In this document: positions 34,033-42,672 of the stretch, piece by piece
Layout of the letters: every line of letters starts with the position of its first letter
Position numbering within the stretch: position 1 is the stretch's first letter
Assembly: GCF_017876165.1 (NCBI RefSeq)
Contig: NZ_JAGINQ010000001.1
Span: 62,001-126,000 of the forward strand
Length of the DNA stretch: 64,000 nucleotides
From: Azospirillum soli
GTDB taxonomy: Bacteria > Pseudomonadota > Alphaproteobacteria > Azospirillales > Azospirillaceae
Direction of reading: 5' to 3'
The notes under the pieces: generated by a model
Told to the model about the DNA's origin: nothing
Databases searched by the model: none
What the model saw: only the letters and a program-made list of their open reading frames with translations
Position numbers and translations under genes: made by a program

Positions 34033-34500
34033 ATGTTCGTGAAGAAGATGGTCCCGGCGGCGATGGCCATCGCCCTGCTCACGGGTTGCGCCAGCAGCGG
34101 GAAGGATCAGGCCAAGACCGAAGGCGGCGTGATCGGCGGCAGCATCGCCTCGCAGTACGGCACCGGCAACCCGAAGCTGGCGTCGCTGGGCGTGGGCCCG
34201 CTGCTCGGCGCTTTCATCAGCAAGGACGTCGTCGCCGGTCTCGACAAGTCCGACCAGGCGCAGGCCGAGGTCGCGGCGCGCCGCGCCTATGGCGGGCTGA
34301 TCGGCGAGAAGGCCGGCTGGACCAACCCGCAGACGGGCAACTCCGGCACGATCACCTCGATCCGCGACGGCTACAACAACGCCGGCCAGTATTGCCGGGA
34401 GTATCAGCAGACCGTGACCGTCAAGGGCACCACGGAGTTGGCATACGGAACCGCTTGCAAACAGCCCGACGGTACGTGGAAGATCGTCGCCAATTCGTAA
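34033..34500 (+). CDS. RT0821/Lpp0805-type surface lipoprotein
   Basis: 155 aa. A type II signal peptide ends in LLTGC with Cys at 19, so the protein should be lipid-anchored in the envelope. GGVIGGSIASQYGTGNPKLASLGVGPLLGAFI is a glycine-rich segment like the glycine zipper of rickettsial 17-kDa antigen relatives. The C-terminal half has ARRAYGGLIGEKAGWTNPQTGNSGTI, then YCREYQQTVTVKGTTELAYGTACKQPDGTWKIV with two Cys that may bond. The first 25 codons of the longer frame are discarded because they precede the signal peptide. Confidence 0.85.
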   Translation: MFVKKMVPAAMAIALLTGCASSGKDQAKTEGGVIGGSIASQYGTGNPKLASLGVGPLLGAFISKDVVAGLDKSDQAQAEVAARRAYGGLIGEKAGWTNPQTGNSGTITSIRDGYNNAGQYCREYQQTVTVKGTTELAYGTACKQPDGTWKIVANS

Positions 34501-34533
34501 CCATCAGTCTCCGGTTTCCGGGGTGGGAAGTCC

Positions 34534-35499
34534 TTGTCCGTGTCCAGCACGCGCGATCCGTATCACATCCTCGGCCTCAGCCGCTCGGCGAGTTCCGACG
34601 ACATCAAAAAGGCGTATCGCAAGCTCGCCAAGGAACACCACCCCGACCTGAAACCGGGGAACGCCGCCAACGAAGAGCGCTTCAAGGAGATCTCGGCCGC
34701 CTACACGCTGCTGTCCGATCCCGAGAAGCGCGCCCGCTTCGACCGTGGCGAGATCGACGCCTCCGGCCAGGAGCGGCACCACGGATTCGGCGGCCGGGGC
34801 CACGCCTATTCCAACCGCGGCCGGGCCTACAGCAACGCCGACGATTCCTTCTTCGGAGGGGGCGGCGGCGGTGACGACTGGTTCTCCGACCTGTTCGGCG
34901 GCGGCCGGCGGCGCGGCAGCGGCGGGACCGGCGGATCGTCGTCGGGCGGGCCGAAGGCGCGCGGCACGGACATCTCTTATTCCGTCACGGTGTCCTTCAT
35001 CGACGCCGCGCAGGGTGCAAAGCGCCGCATCAACCTGTCCAGCGGCAAGAGCATCGACGTCACCATCCCGCCGGGGACGGAGGACCAGCAGAAGCTGCGC
35101 CTGAAGGGCCAGGGCCTGCCGGGTATGGGCGGCCTGCCGGCCGGCGACGCCATCATCGAAGTTCACGTCGAGGCGCACCCCTTCTTCACCCGCCAGGACG
35201 GCGACATCCACGTCGAGGTGCCGATCACGCTGAACGAGGCGGTTCTCGGCGCCACCATCCGCGTGCCGACGGTCAGCGGTCCGGTTGCCGTGAAGGTGCC
35301 GCCGGGGTCCAACACCGGCTCCACCCTGCGGCTGCGCGGCAAAGGCGTGGTCAACCAGAAGACCAAGCAGGCCGGCGACCAGTATGTGAAGCTGAAGGTC
35401 GTCCTTCCCGACCCGCCCGACGCGGAGCTGGTGAAGTTCGTCGAGGAATGGGCCAAGACGCGCAGCTACGACGTGCGCCGGAAGGCGGGGCTGGAATAA
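34534..35499 (+). CDS. DnaJ/CbpA-type Hsp40 co-chaperone
   Basis: 321 aa. J domain at residues about 6-70 (DPYHILGLSRSASSDDIKKAYRKLA, HPD motif in HHPDLKPG, DPEKRARFDRG). A Gly/Phe-rich linker with FFGGGGGGDDWFSDLFGGG follows. The C-terminal beta-sandwich substrate domains (about 150-310) include ISYSVTVSFIDAAQGAKRRI and VPPGSNTGSTLRLRGKGV. The zinc finger of DnaJ is absent, so it is a type B (CbpA-like) Hsp40. TTG is the apparent start, with GGGTGGGAAG upstream; a GTG two codons later is also possible. An FtsH-like protease gene follows after 125 bases. Confidence 0.93.
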   Translation: MSVSSTRDPYHILGLSRSASSDDIKKAYRKLAKEHHPDLKPGNAANEERFKEISAAYTLLSDPEKRARFDRGEIDASGQERHHGFGGRGHAYSNRGRAYSNADDSFFGGGGGGDDWFSDLFGGGRRRGSGGTGGSSSGGPKARGTDISYSVTVSFIDAAQGAKRRINLSSGKSIDVTIPPGTEDQQKLRLKGQGLPGMGGLPAGDAIIEVHVEAHPFFTRQDGDIHVEVPITLNEAVLGATIRVPTVSGPVAVKVPPGSNTGSTLRLRGKGVVNQKTKQAGDQYVKLKVVLPDPPDAELVKFVEEWAKTRSYDVRRKAGLE

Positions 35500-35624
35500 T
35501 CCCCTCCCCCGCCGCCGGTGTCAAAGAAAAGGCCGAGCCCGAAAGCGGTTGATGCGGTCGCCGCATGCATTCATCAATTGTCGCGAATTGCCGGAAACGG
35601 CCTTCGCACATGCCGTAGGATGCC

Positions 35625-37415
35625 ATGCCGCAGATTCCGAAAAAGGTACTTGTCGCCCTTGCCGCTATTGCCGCGCTTCTGCTTGGCTGGTTTGCCTTCG
35701 CGGCGTGGTCCGACTATTCCCGCAAAAGCGCGGAGGAGCCCGCGACCTACAGCGACTTCGTCGCGGCGGTCGAACGGGGCGAGGTCGCCTCGGTCATGTT
35801 CGGCGACGGGGCCGCGCATGTGACGACGGCGGACGGCAAGCGCCTGCGCGTCATCGGGCCGGTGTCGGACGACCTGCTGAAGGAGCTGCGTGGGCGCAAG
35901 GTCGCCATCTCCTTCGACGACGGGCCGGGCGGGCTGGTGCCGCAGACCGTGACGGTGCTGGACAAGCTGGCTCCCTTCCTTGTGATCGGCCTGCTGATCG
36001 GCGCGCTGCTGCTGAGCGGCGGGCAGTTCATGGGCATGGGCCGGGCTACCCGAGTCCGCCCGCGTGACACCCGCACGGTGTTCGCCGATGTGGCCGGCGT
36101 GGACGAGGCCAAGGAGGAACTGCGCGAGACCGTGGAGTTCCTGCGCGACCCGCGCCGCTTCGCCATGGCCGGCGCCCGCGTGCCGAAGGGCATCCTGCTG
36201 GTCGGCCCGCCGGGCACCGGCAAGACCATGCTGGCGAAGGCGGCGGCGGGCGAGGCGGGCGTGCCCTTCTTCACCGCGTCGGGGTCGGATTTCGTTGAGA
36301 TGTTCGTCGGGCTGGGCGCGGCACGCGTGCGCAACGTCTTCAAGACGGCGCGGGCCAACGCCCCCTGCCTGCTGTTCATCGACGAGGTGGACGCGCTGGC
36401 CGGCAAGCGCGGCGAGTCCAACTCCCACTCCGAGCGCGAGCAGACCCTGAACCAGTTGCTGGTCGAAATGGACGGCATCGTGGACAGCGGCGACGTGGTG
36501 GTGATCGCCGCCACGAACCGGGCCGAGATGCTGGACCCCGCCGTAACCCGGCCGGGCCGCTTCGACCGCCACATCCACGTCGGCCTGCCCGACGTGGCGG
36601 GGCGCGAGGCCATCCTGGGCGTGCACGCCGGCCGGCTGCAACTGGCCCCGGACGCCAGCATGCGGACGGTGGCGCGCGGCACGCCGGGCTTCTCCGGCGC
36701 GGAACTCGCCAACCTGACCAACGAGGCGGCGCTGTCGGCGGCGCGCAACGGGCGCGTGGTCGTCACCATGGCCGACTTCGAAGCGGCCAAGGACCGCGTG
36801 CTCCTGGGCAACGAGCGGCGCAGCCTCGCCCTGTCCGACCACGAGCGGCGCCTGACCGCCTACCACGAGGCCGGGCACGCGCTGGTCTCCATCCGCTGCC
36901 CGGAGGCCGACCCGATCCACAAGGCCACCATCATCCCGCGCGGCCGGGCGCTGGGCATGGTCGTCCGGCTGCCGGAAGGCGACCGCGTGTCGGTGTCGCG
37001 GGCCAAGCTGGAGGCCGACATCGCCGTCGCCATGGCCGGCCGCGCGGCGGAGGAGCTGATCTTCGGCCCGGACGCCGTGACCACCGGGGCGGAGGCCGAC
37101 TTCCGCGCCGCCACCGACATGGCGCGCCGCATGGTCACCGCCTGGGGCATGAGCGAGGCCATCGGCTTCGTCGCCCACGCCGGCAACGACCCGGCGGCCG
37201 TGCGGTCGGAGCGCACCGCCTGGCGCATCGACGAGGAAATCCGCCGCATCACGGACGAGGGCATGGAGCACGCCCGCCGCATCCTGGCGACCGACCGCAA
37301 GGCGCTGGAAAGCATCGCCACCGCCCTGCTGGAATTCGAAACGCTGAGCGGGGCCGAGATCGGCGAGCTGGCCGGCGACGCGCAGGAGATTGAACGCGCC
37401 ACCGAAGCGGCGTAG
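35625..37415 (+). CDS. FtsH-type ATP-dependent membrane zinc protease (second copy)
   Basis: 596 aa. AAA+ membrane protease that extracts and degrades membrane and regulatory proteins. Two N-terminal membrane helices (about 7-26 and 106-124) flank a periplasmic part. The AAA module has [13 protein letters not shown], the pore motif region FVEMFVGLGAARVRN, FIDEVDAL, AATNRAEMLDPAVTRPGRFDR. The protease has HEAGH and the later TTGAEADFRAATDMARR with the third ligand. It is about 50 residues shorter than the canonical FtsH at 58668-60611, mainly in the N-terminal part and the tail. Placed after a DnaJ-like gene, it likely forms a quality-control pair. Possibly a specialised paralogue. Confidence 0.93.
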   Translation: MPQIPKKVLVALAAIAALLLGWFAFAAWSDYSRKSAEEPATYSDFVAAVERGEVASVMFGDGAAHVTTADGKRLRVIGPVSDDLLKELRGRKVAISFDDGPGGLVPQTVTVLDKLAPFLVIGLLIGALLLSGGQFMGMGRATRVRPRDTRTVFADVAGVDEAKEELRETVEFLRDPRRFAMAGARVPKGILLVGPPGTGKTMLAKAAAGEAGVPFFTASGSDFVEMFVGLGAARVRNVFKTARANAPCLLFIDEVDALAGKRGESNSHSEREQTLNQLLVEMDGIVDSGDVVVIAATNRAEMLDPAVTRPGRFDRHIHVGLPDVAGREAILGVHAGRLQLAPDASMRTVARGTPGFSGAELANLTNEAALSAARNGRVVVTMADFEAAKDRVLLGNERRSLALSDHERRLTAYHEAGHALVSIRCPEADPIHKATIIPRGRALGMVVRLPEGDRVSVSRAKLEADIAVAMAGRAAEELIFGPDAVTTGAEADFRAATDMARRMVTAWGMSEAIGFVAHAGNDPAAVRSERTAWRIDEEIRRITDEGMEHARRILATDRKALESIATALLEFETLSGAEIGELAGDAQEIERATEAA

Positions 37416-37454
37416 GGCGGCAAGCGTCTCGACGGTTGAATGAAGATCCTCTAA

Positions 37455-37490
37455 TTTCCCCGTAGGATTTTTCTCAAATTGACGGGGAAA
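37455..37490 (+). promoter_or_regulatory. Inverted repeat covering the response-regulator ribosome binding site
   Basis: TTTCCCCGT (37455-37463) is the exact reverse complement of ACGGGGAAA (37482-37490); 18 bases lie between. The right arm contains GGGGAAA, the Shine-Dalgarno of the gene starting at 37493. It may be an autoregulatory operator or an RNA hairpin that masks translation. Confidence 0.5.
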
Positions 37491-37492
37491 GG

Positions 37493-38245
37493 ATGAGCGG
37501 CATGGCGGCGGTCACGATCGTGGTGGTCGAGGACGAGGCCTCGCTTCGCCGTGACATGGTCGAGTATCTGCGGGGCTGCGGCTTCGATGCTGTGCCCGCG
37601 AAGGACGGCCGCGAGCTTGACGACTGTCTTGCGGCCAAGGCGGCGTCGGTGGTCATCCTCGACGTTAACCTGCCGGGGGAGGATGGCTTCAAGATCGCCT
37701 CCCGCCTGCGTGAGACGCCCGGCATCGGCATCATCATGGTGACCGCGCGCGGCTCCACCGTGGACCGGGTCGTGGGGCTGGAGATCGGCGCGGACGCCTA
37801 TCTCGTGAAGCCGGTCGAGATGCGGGAGCTTGAGGCGCAGGTGAAGGCGTTGCTGCGCCGGCTGGAGAGCATAGCGGCGCCCCCCTGTGCGCCGGCCGTC
37901 ACCGCGCCGGCCGTTGCGGGCGTCGGAGCCTCCGGGGATGAGGCGGGCTGGGTTCTGGACGCCACCGACTGGCTGCTGACCAGCCCCGTGGGTGTCCGGA
38001 TCAGCCTGACCAGCATGGAGATGAAACTGGCCTCGCTGCTCGCCGCGCAGGCGCGTCAGCCGGCAACACGGGACCAGATCTCGATGGCGCTCTACGGCCG
38101 GCGCTGGAACCCCGACGACCGCTCCATCGACACCGTGGTCGGGCGGTTGCGGCACAAGATCGAAGGGGCGATCGGCGGACCGGCGCCGCTGAAGTCGGTG
38201 CACGGGGTGGGGTATGTGTTCTCGGCCCCGGTGAGGGTGGTGTAG
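37493..38245 (+). CDS. OmpR/PhoB-family response regulator
   Basis: 250 aa. Receiver domain residues about 5-125: TIVVVEDEASLRRDM, phosphoacceptor Asp in VVILDVNLPGEDGF, VTARGS, and YLVKPVEM. A linker of about 25 Ala/Pro residues leads to a winged-helix domain (about 155-248): LTSMEMKLASLLAAQARQPATRDQIS, SIDTVVGRLRHKI, VHGVGYVF. It is convergent with the REC-histidine kinase gene, with nine bases between stops, so the two are probably partners. ATG follows GGGGAAAGG. Confidence 0.92.
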   Translation: MSGMAAVTIVVVEDEASLRRDMVEYLRGCGFDAVPAKDGRELDDCLAAKAASVVILDVNLPGEDGFKIASRLRETPGIGIIMVTARGSTVDRVVGLEIGADAYLVKPVEMRELEAQVKALLRRLESIAAPPCAPAVTAPAVAGVGASGDEAGWVLDATDWLLTSPVGVRISLTSMEMKLASLLAAQARQPATRDQISMALYGRRWNPDDRSIDTVVGRLRHKIEGAIGGPAPLKSVHGVGYVFSAPVRVV

Positions 38246-38254
38246 AGCTTTTGC

Positions 38255-40075
38255 TCACTCTTCCAGCGTCATTCCCACGAGGGGTTGCGGGGTCCCGATC
38301 GGCAGCGCGATGCGGAAGGTCGTGCCCTGCCCGACCACGCTGTTCACGGTGACGGCGCCGTCGTGCAGTTGAACGATCTGCTGGACAGTTTGCAGACCGA
38401 TGCCCGTTCCCGGCACATCGGTCGAAGCGGCACCCCGGAAGAATCGGTCGAACAGGCGGGGAAGCTCGCTTTCCGGGATGCCGCGCCCACGGTCGGCGAC
38501 CTCCACCACCGCCATGGCGCCGTCGGTGCCACCCCGGATGGTGACGGCCGCGTCACCGTCCGCGTATTTGACGGCGTTGCTGAGCAGATTGCCGAACAGC
38601 ATCCCCAGCAGATGCCCGTCCGCCGCCATGATCGGCGGCAGTCCATCGAGGTCGAGGTGGAAGGCACTGCCGGGATAGGCGGCGCGGAAGGGCTCCACCG
38701 CGACGCGCAGAAGGCCGGCGAGGTCGACGTCGCTGCGGTTCAGGGACAGGGTGCCCTTCCGGATCCGCTCGTCGGTCAGGTGGGAATCGATCAGGCCGGT
38801 CAGGCGCTGCACGCTTCCCCGGATGACGCCGAGGCGGTCCAACGATTCCGGATCGACGCGTTCGGCCCGCAACGCCAGCATCTGGGCGGCGCTGTCGATG
38901 ATGGCGAGCGGCGTGCGGAATTCGTGGCTGACCATGCCGACGAAGCGGCGCTGCTGCTCGCGGGCGGCCAGTTCGGCCTCCAGCGCGCGCTCCACCCGCT
39001 CCTTGGCGGCGACCAGAGCGGCCTGGTTGGCGGCCAGTTCAGCGGTGCGCTCCTCGACGCGCCGTTCCAGGGACTGGTTCAGCGCGATCAGGCCCTCGTA
39101 GAGGCAGACGTTGTCGAAGCCGCTCGCGACGCGGTTGCAGAAGAGTTCGAGCAGGCGGTGGTCGTCCTCGCCGTAGGGCTCCGGGCGTTCCAGGGCGAAG
39201 ACGGTGGTGCCGTGCTCGCGCGTGCGGAAGGCCAGAACGCAGCGGTCGGGGCCGAATGCGCTGCGCTGGCTCTCGAAGGCGGTGAGGATGGCGGCGGTCA
39301 GGTCGGGGGACAGCGCGCCGGCCGAGGGCTGTCCTATGAGCCGGGCGAAACGGCCGGAGCCGGCGATTACGGTGGGGCGGCCTCTCCCGTCGCCGCAATC
39401 CATCATGCGGCAGGCGAGCACCGCGCCCCCGGCGTGGTCCACGACCTTGGAGAACTGGTCCACCAGCCCTTCCACCAGCGTGCGCATGGAGCGTGTTTCG
39501 AACAGCGGGGCTGAGGCGGTCAGGATGCGCTCCAACCCCTGGCGGTGCCGTTCGATGGCCACGATGTCGCGCCACGCCCGGAACGCGCTGACCAGCGTGG
39601 TGAAGAGGCGCTGCGCGGTCAGCTCGCTCTTGGATTTGTAGTCGTTGATGTCGTAGGCGACGACCACGTCGCGTTCCGGCGCCTGCCCCGGCTGGCCGGT
39701 GCGCAGGATGATGCGCATGCGGCGGTTGCCGAGTTCCTCCCGGATGTGGTGGACGAGGCGCAGGCCGGCATCATCCGTTTCCATCACCACATCGAGCAGA
39801 GCCACGGGGATGTCAGGCCGAGCCGCGAGGATGACCCGCGCCGAGGCGGCGGATAACGCGCTGATGACCTCGAACCGGCGGCCATCGAATTCGAAGTCGC
39901 GCAGCAGCACCTCGGTCATGGTGTGGATCTGCGGGTCGTCGTCCACCACCAGAACGCGCCAGGGTTCCGCCGTTGGGGCTGAGCAAGGCGCCTCGTCAAG
40001 GTCAGCGTCGTCAACGCCGTTTTCGGGGCCGAACAGAAGCTCGTCGTCAAGCCGTTCGTCCCGAACCTCGCCCAT
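38255..40075 (-). CDS. REC-DUF3369-histidine kinase
   Basis: 606 aa. An N-terminal receiver (about 40-165: VLVVDDDPQIHTMTEVLL, LLDVVMETDDAGLRLV, acceptor Asp in the latter) is followed by DUF3369 (about 165-340), a coiled coil around QSLERRVEERTAELAANQAAL, then HisKA with phospho-His in MVSHEFRTPLAIIDSAAQ and HATPase_c with NLLSNAVKYADG, DRGRGIPESELPRLFDRFF and GTGIGLQTVQQIV. No membrane segment, so cytosolic. Such REC-DUF3369 kinases often respond to upstream phosphorelay input. The convergent response regulator is the likely partner. Divergent promoter with 40234. Confidence 0.93.
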   Translation of the reverse strand: MGEVRDERLDDELLFGPENGVDDADLDEAPCSAPTAEPWRVLVVDDDPQIHTMTEVLLRDFEFDGRRFEVISALSAASARVILAARPDIPVALLDVVMETDDAGLRLVHHIREELGNRRMRIILRTGQPGQAPERDVVVAYDINDYKSKSELTAQRLFTTLVSAFRAWRDIVAIERHRQGLERILTASAPLFETRSMRTLVEGLVDQFSKVVDHAGGAVLACRMMDCGDGRGRPTVIAGSGRFARLIGQPSAGALSPDLTAAILTAFESQRSAFGPDRCVLAFRTREHGTTVFALERPEPYGEDDHRLLELFCNRVASGFDNVCLYEGLIALNQSLERRVEERTAELAANQAALVAAKERVERALEAELAAREQQRRFVGMVSHEFRTPLAIIDSAAQMLALRAERVDPESLDRLGVIRGSVQRLTGLIDSHLTDERIRKGTLSLNRSDVDLAGLLRVAVEPFRAAYPGSAFHLDLDGLPPIMAADGHLLGMLFGNLLSNAVKYADGDAAVTIRGGTDGAMAVVEVADRGRGIPESELPRLFDRFFRGAASTDVPGTGIGLQTVQQIVQLHDGAVTVNSVVGQGTTFRIALPIGTPQPLVGMTLEE

Positions 40076-40233
40076 CCGACCCTCCCTCTGAGCATCAGCC
40101 CGTCACAAATTGTCTGATATCGCGACATTCCGCCGGAAATGGTTGCGGATTGCCGCCGATCCTCATCAATGATGCATACCCTGGTATTGCAATGCCACCT
40201 AAGCTCTTCTGAGACGAGAGAGCGGAGGACGCC

Positions 40234-41256
40234 ATGGAACGAGGGGACCTGACGGCCGGGCGGTACGACAAGGTACGCCAACTCCTCTCCCGTCTCGACC
40301 GCAAAACGCGGGCGCGGCTGTTCGACGAACTGGTGGCCCAGCCCACCAAGGCCGCCTCCCCCACGTCGCCAATGATGGCCATGCTGCTGGATGTGCTCAC
40401 CGGCCGGCGCCGGTCGCACGCGCGGCGGCTGTGGACCCGCTGGCTGGAGCCGGTGATGGTTCGCGACCGGGCGCTGCTGTCCGTGCGCACGCCCCTGCCC
40501 GGCTGCATCCGCCTTGCCGACGCCGCCGGATGGTGGGTGGCGCTGTCCCGGCGCATGGGCGATACCCCGGCCGACATCCAGGACCGCATGGAGGAATGCG
40601 CGGCCTCGGCCCCGCTCGACCGGGTTCTGGCGTCGGAGGAGGCGGAACGCTGGTCGGAGACGCTGCGGTGCAAATCACTGGCTGCCCTGGAGGCTCTGCA
40701 CGACGATCCGACCGAGCGGGTGGCGGTCCTCGCCGAGGCGAACGCGGAACGGGCCCGCATGGCGCCGAACGGGGTTCCGGCCCGGCCGCTCGACGCCTCG
40801 GACCTGCTGACGCTGACGGCGGCCCTGCGCGCCGGCCCCGACCTGCGCCGTCTGGGCGGGGCGGCGCAGAGCATGGACATCGACCGGCTGATCGCCCTTG
40901 TCCGCGACGCGCTGACCGGCTGCGGCGCGCCCCCCGACGCCATGGCCTTGTTCGCGGTGGCCGGCCTCTACGCGCGGCGCGATCCGGTGCTGGGCGCCGC
41001 CCTGCGCGCCCTTATGCCCCTACCCCTGGTGGAGAATGCGGTGACCGCGCTGGATGCGTTCGGCGTCGGCGGTCAAGGCACGGCGTCCGAGGTTCGGTCC
41101 CTGCCCGCAGCGCCGGCGACCGGGCTGGATCGCGGGTTGATGGCGCTGTTCGACGCGGCGTCGGACTCCGGGCGCCCATTGTCGCCGGACGACGCCAAAC
41201 GGCTTGGCCGGGCGCTGGCCGGGGTGGTCGATAGCCCGGCGCCGACGCGTCTTTGA
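40234..41256 (+). CDS. Hypothetical alpha-helical protein
   Basis: 340 aa, not recognised. No membrane segment or signal peptide. Helix-rich throughout, with many Arg, Ala, Leu and Asp residues; RYDKVRQLLSRLDRKTRARLFDELVAQP at the N-terminus looks like an interaction helix pair, and the middle has GCIRLADAAGWWVALSRRMGDTPADIQDRM. It sits between the histidine kinase (divergent) and the REC-GGDEF gene, so it may belong to this signalling cluster. A weak AGAGAGCGGAGG binding site supports the start. Confidence 0.65.
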   Translation: MERGDLTAGRYDKVRQLLSRLDRKTRARLFDELVAQPTKAASPTSPMMAMLLDVLTGRRRSHARRLWTRWLEPVMVRDRALLSVRTPLPGCIRLADAAGWWVALSRRMGDTPADIQDRMEECAASAPLDRVLASEEAERWSETLRCKSLAALEALHDDPTERVAVLAEANAERARMAPNGVPARPLDASDLLTLTAALRAGPDLRRLGGAAQSMDIDRLIALVRDALTGCGAPPDAMALFAVAGLYARRDPVLGAALRALMPLPLVENAVTALDAFGVGGQGTASEVRSLPAAPATGLDRGLMALFDAASDSGRPLSPDDAKRLGRALAGVVDSPAPTRL

Positions 41257-41367
41257 CGCATACATGCACATTCGTCTCAAATCCCGAATTGCTTTGTGGA
41301 CGATCGGTTCATGGTCAGCCACAGTGGGCCGCTTTCGAACGAGAACACGGTCCGGGGTTTCGACGCG

Positions 41368-42249
41368 ATGCAGGTTTTGATCGCTGAAGACACGCTCCTG
41401 ATGCGGAGCATGCTGGAGGAATGGATCACCTCCATGGGCCACACGGTCCTGCTGGCGAAGGACGGTGAAGAGGCGGTGGAACTGGCGGCGCGCGAGCCCT
41501 TCGACATCGCGGTCATCGACTGGGAAATGCCCAAGCGGAACGGGATGGAGGTGGTGAACCGCCTGCGCGCCGTCGCGCGCACCGCCTACAGCCACATCAT
41601 TCTGATCACCGCCCATGACGAGGCGAGCCGTCTGATTTCCGCGCTGGAAGGCGGGGCCGACGACTTCATCCACAAGCCGATCAACCCCGCCGAACTGATG
41701 GCCCGGCTGCGCGCCGGCGCCCGCATCGTGGAGATGCGGCAGGAGATCCTGCGGCTTGCCAACACCGACCCGCTGACCGGCGCGCTGAACCGCCGCGCCT
41801 TCTTCGATCGCGGCGAGGAGTTCCTGGCGCGCGCAAGGCGGACGGGAATACCCTTTTCCGTCGTCGTGTCGGACATCGACCATTTCAAGCGGATCAACGA
41901 CACACACGGACACGCGGCCGGAGACGAAGCCTTGCGGCGCTTCGCGGCGACCTGCCGGGCCGCCGTTCGCCCCTTCGACGCGCTGGGCCGCATGGGTGGT
42001 GAGGAGTTCGCGCTGCTGCTGCCGGACATGGCATTGCGTGACGCGCGATGCGCCGCAGAACGGCTGCGAACCGCCGTGGCCGACGTCTTGGTCGAGTCGG
42101 GCGAGGCGTCCTTTGCCATGACGGTCAGCTTGGGGGCCGCGCAGGTTCGGGCCGACGCCACCAGCATCGAGCCCGCGCTGGCCGCCGCCGACGCCGCGTT
42201 GTACCGCGCCAAGGCGGCCGGACGGAATAGGGTGGAGTTGGCGGAATAA
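41368..42249 (+). CDS. REC-GGDEF diguanylate cyclase
   Basis: 293 aa. Receiver domain at residues about 1-120: MQVLIAEDTLLMRSML, acceptor Asp in IAVIDWEMPKRNGM, ITAHDEAS, and FIHKPINP. A short coiled linker precedes the GGDEF domain with the active site GGEEF and an intact I-site RPFD five residues before it, so the enzyme should be active and inhibited by its product c-di-GMP. It resembles PleD-like or WspR-like regulators. The start is uncertain: GTG at 41296 or ATG at 41311 are possible, but MQVLIAED is the normal receiver beginning. Confidence 0.9.
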   Translation: MQVLIAEDTLLMRSMLEEWITSMGHTVLLAKDGEEAVELAAREPFDIAVIDWEMPKRNGMEVVNRLRAVARTAYSHIILITAHDEASRLISALEGGADDFIHKPINPAELMARLRAGARIVEMRQEILRLANTDPLTGALNRRAFFDRGEEFLARARRTGIPFSVVVSDIDHFKRINDTHGHAAGDEALRRFAATCRAAVRPFDALGRMGGEEFALLLPDMALRDARCAAERLRTAVADVLVESGEASFAMTVSLGAAQVRADATSIEPALAAADAALYRAKAAGRNRVELAE

Positions 42250-42353
42250 GCACCGCCTGTGGCGTGTTCCACAGCGGGAGGCACGGTGGCGGGGATAGGC
42301 TTGCCGCAAAACCCCAAGCCGCCGTGCTCCAACCCACTGTTATGGTGATTGCC

Positions 42354-42545
42354 ATGCGCCGTCCGTCATCCGCCCGCAAACCCGCCGAATTGGCCTTGGT
42401 GTCGTCCGGCACGGCACCGCGCCAAGAACCGGAAACCGCCGAGAAGCTGCCGCTGCACGACCACAGCTGCCCGCGCCGCGAGGTCGCCGTTCTGGGCGAG
42501 GTGGACAGCGGTTTCCGCTGGGAATACGCCTGCCCCCCGGCTTGA
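42354..42545 (+). CDS. Possible small protein with HDHSCPRR motif
   Basis: 63 aa. Disordered, Pro- and Ser-rich N-terminal half, then LHDHSCPRREVAVLGEVDSGFRWEYACPPA with two Cys and two His, which could fold around a metal. Coding potential is modest and no family is recognised. It lies just upstream of the guanidine-II riboswitch and is not clearly part of that unit. Confidence 0.35.
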   Translation: MRRPSSARKPAELALVSSGTAPRQEPETAEKLPLHDHSCPRREVAVLGEVDSGFRWEYACPPA

Positions 42546-42598
42546 CGGCCCAGGTCTTGACGGCCGCCGTCCCTTTCCTATATCCGAGGCGCCTTCCC

Positions 42599-42666
42599 GT
42601 GAGGACGACCTCACCACGATGCAAGGGAGACTGGCGGGGACGACCCTGCCTCCATGATTTCGGAGG
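42599..42666 (+). promoter_or_regulatory. Guanidine-II (mini-ykkC) riboswitch
   Basis: Two short hairpins each present the diagnostic ACGA (ACGR) loop. P1: GTGAGG (42599-42604), ACGA (42605-42608), CCTCAC (42609-42614). P2: GGCGGGG (42633-42639), ACGA (42640-42643), CCCTGCC (42644-42650), with one G.T wobble. The spacer is 18 bases. Just after P2, CCTCC (42649-42653) can pair with the Shine-Dalgarno GGAGG (42662-42666) of gdx; it shares CC with P2, so P2 folding with guanidinium frees the ribosome site. An ON translational switch, as known for this class. Confidence 0.9.
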
Positions 42667-42672
42667 TGCCCT

